From: an uncultured Pseudomonadota bacterium
Lineage (GTDB): Bacteria > Pseudomonadota > Alphaproteobacteria > RF32 > CAG-239
Direction of reading: 5' to 3'
Assembly (NCBI GenBank): GCA_902763155.1
Contig: CACWQS010000010.1
Span: forward strand, 1-38,795
Length of the DNA stretch: 38,795 nucleotides
Shown: in pieces, positions 38,601-38,795 of the stretch
Position numbering within the stretch: position 1 is the stretch's first letter
Layout of the letters: every line of letters starts with the position of its first letter
Translations under genes and position numbers: made by a program
Notes under the pieces: model-generated
Seen by the model: only the letters and a program-made list of their open reading frames with translations
What the model was told of the DNA's origin: nothing
The model's database searches: none

Positions 38601-38795
38601 GTTCAAAGCTGGCTTTGTAGAGAATGTATATTTCTTGTGAGCTATACCATCATCAGCAGCTGCCACATCAGATTCTGTCATAACGATATTGCCATCAGCG
38701 GCAACAACTTTATTTAACAGTTGGTCGGTCAAAACAACTTGATTGTCATTAAGAGTTGCAACACCATCTTTAGAATTCAAGTTCATATGAATTGC
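32643..38795 (-). CDS. Trimeric autotransporter adhesin, 5'-truncated by window edge
   Basis: The C-terminal 2050 residues of a YadA-type adhesin. The frame stays open to the right edge (three codons precede the ATG at 38786), and no signal peptide is visible, so the true start lies outside. The passenger is rich in A, D, T, N and S and made of repeats: blocks ending in LATT(A/S)TVMxSAxNA or a relative of it near 37500, 35090 and 33660; a pair of about 55-residue modules (SEDYITVN / EDYITLD ... KLVKSG) near 36650 and 35610; many ALDxAIG motifs; and a 16-residue repeat at 33810-34082. The end is the membrane anchor: stalk helix KAINQLDYNYRELRHDFEAG, then beta strands ending TYSW. It is expected to trimerise in the outer membrane and bind surfaces or host ligands. 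Confidence 0.9.
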   Translation of the reverse strand, partial: AIHMNLNSKDGVATLNDNQVVLTDQLLNKVVAADGNIVMTESDVAAADDGIAHKKYTFSTKPALNATSLALTSTGTADAALTMNGTSVNSIDQVAGASEGNNVLASKATVNKAVANITEGVTNMYNKGHNWAEYVLGVDVDADRETQLQTALNKLGASAEQGGDGKGNNIAADNIAGALHELDVEKFATANIVTTTNNLAPTDATVYSAAKADAVIDGKISNSILAANPADTKYMKTVLGNLGTLGGKAISAGAFAQFAQEIGFNMKQDQLGWDINVDTSNANSFSEKLNSAMYNGLTKKTTERTVVSALNTVGNAFEDKLDGETVIGKKTVVESIQDALSDPEQDITADEITANSVDTQSLKVAVPAEEEGEDDNVIFEAKAGATADDPNVINLNGKTTVEGGLNVDSITMGEKTVNAISSAMINSENHNASTLATTEAVYAALGKVDHLITEVGGKAKFDGNQGEGYPTLSTFNNNAEGEYRGNLAVGTTVAQDLIELDNVFGMMQDLDETNNLKAYKKATGAGNVAENLTALDSAIGDVDFSDALIADVRAATNATDAILALDGYLHIDTGLWNNISSLKDPDANPRTTATNVGKAIQYLGLYVDSKRLDVANDEKTATIYDDKIDSSNKATFYTTAGAEAKFYAKDEQLDGSQIASGSIAEGSLAEGVVAKLTKATNSVQGIKEGGEDYITLDPTTNKLVIGEIGVDNMEAAAFGAIAENGDKLVKSGVIYSKFAEYKVKDANADEFNVSDAGVLSVKEIAQSKVTGLTDALDSKADATDLDDYMLLSEYTTGAAKDLDGSKLAEKSVAEGALGQTVQDKLAKAASAVQNGDASLTLGTGAGAEELTAAKIAQITTNAGLLAGMGDGKTVVSYVAENAVKGTYNSGAEYAAGTIGKALQGKADAESVISSSKIVQTIAATADAKEDNVASEKAIAKALDGKVNTADVLNSVTAEPADGKIYNAKTVNSELAKKANDADLAAVAKSGKFADLEVEDGAIKTKMIKDGAVTYSKLGSGVQASLDLADSSLQGIANNSEDYITVNGNNKLKVGKIKVSNIDDAAFGDIEANGTKLVKSGTIYTYFQNYAKLGGAANFSSLTLGTGTGLTEAKAISSGAKVAAATALTDADYQTLATNATVRSTVDDAISSAINGIDGADHTWTGNNIFKDVVRFDKGINVAEEDLTVAKGDINVTKGDIVVAEGTVQTGSLTLNGDEVTAIDTDGTTITTADGSASTLATTSTVMKSAQNAEFSAGTGETLPTSVGTAGTIHAAIVNVATAVDTLGDKVGTVTFKDADGNPTTNNIAATTTDLTSAVTQLDQAIGNIGSITADYAKTIDTTTGDKSNPADIATAIQNVATAAAAADGNLNFTEAYTTSDGQAVTDTNKATNLTDAINNVARNAAAAAAGISAEIHGTGTEIAPAGEVKVGNLAATTTVGTVDSNNKLTGMKVSSTATVDTDEDGTADSKALNIAVSGDGRSTNIDMTETEASMTATNNGRTVGMLVTNDGSDTHTVSLGEDGKYVIEIDTDAKTTQFGKGDGKEVVIGEGTILADKSVMVGDPAGKVTAMYDTGIVAKENDNNQSTLGSTGLWVKKGSDEAGVSGTGMWASDGTKTANVSKTGLWVGEGTNSVSVGSTGVYVTDGTDHSHMGPAGIYTTKDVTAAGYVSGKEVVANEGFTLAGTRVTAIDTGATPVTGDGSAETLATTATVMASAENAKYTNNGTGVVKAKNVATLHDAIQVLDNAMGTMDLSSSTTKTFEKTAATDTEPATFIDNATEALLAIDTVVGNVKALDGTAKGNLDGANKSVAEHLSALDKRLGGIKDLGTNSTLAHTNLATTASTAEDGITASDHFNSLDVAMGDRTNYKNNSGSNGYVATNDGSKDLTTMISEVASNIGQFKEEYSTNLISSGNTVNANLSALDGAIGNMTFAEDITANDLTSVINNVDAKLNHSNEVFSKAINQLDYNYRELRHDFEAGMASQAALSALVPNGRAKGDTQLSVGTGMYKGHTAAAVGGFHWFTDNLLFNAGVAWDNAEATGRMGVTYSW

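Overview
The window comes from an AT-rich alphaproteobacterium. The evidence is an F1 ATP synthase cluster in the order atpH-atpA-atpG-atpD-atpC without the Fo genes, an RpoH-type promoter of alphaproteobacterial form in front of clpB, and a condensed mraY-ftsW-murB-ftsQ-ftsA-ftsZ block. A likely class III ribonucleotide reductase accessory gene, a CoA-transferase pair and two very large surface adhesins suggest an anaerobic or microaerobic, perhaps host-associated life. The order or genus cannot be fixed from the sequence alone.

Layout. 1-402: a palindromic dispersed repeat and a short tandem repeat. 403-5500: an orphan protein, yebC and ruvC on the plus strand, then on the minus strand three small unknown genes, a two-subunit 3-oxoacid CoA-transferase and a 73-residue unknown. 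5617-8852: clpB behind a heat-shock promoter, and an unknown gene. 9153-9457: a stand-alone glycyl-radical-domain-like fragment of NrdD read from two NrdR boxes. 9698-10036: a small membrane protein. 10093-14954: the minus-strand ATP synthase operon. 15122-22910: a secreted cysteine-containing protein followed by the division and cell-wall genes, ending in ftsZ with a long acidic linker. 23145-27837: a membrane-anchored protein and a 1276-residue protein with a type IV pilin N-terminus, resembling PilV-type adhesive minor pilins. 27838-28594: an inverted copy of the first repeat and a decayed GIY-YIG nuclease gene. 28595-30945: small unknown genes, a secreted protein and a candidate structured RNA. 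30961-31671: a tRNA-Ala gene bracketed by two copies of a 109-bp structured element, each joined to a duplicated piece of the tRNA. 31706-38795: a membrane-anchored coiled-coil protein resembling Skp or TrbI, and the C-terminal 2000-odd residues of a trimeric autotransporter adhesin that runs off the right edge.

The core genes serve DNA repair, proteostasis, energy conversion, peptidoglycan precursor handling and division. The accessory part is dominated by surface structures. The points most worth following are the NrdR-controlled orphan glycyl-radical fragment, the tRNA-associated covarying element, the giant pilin and the possible structured RNA at 30127-30440.
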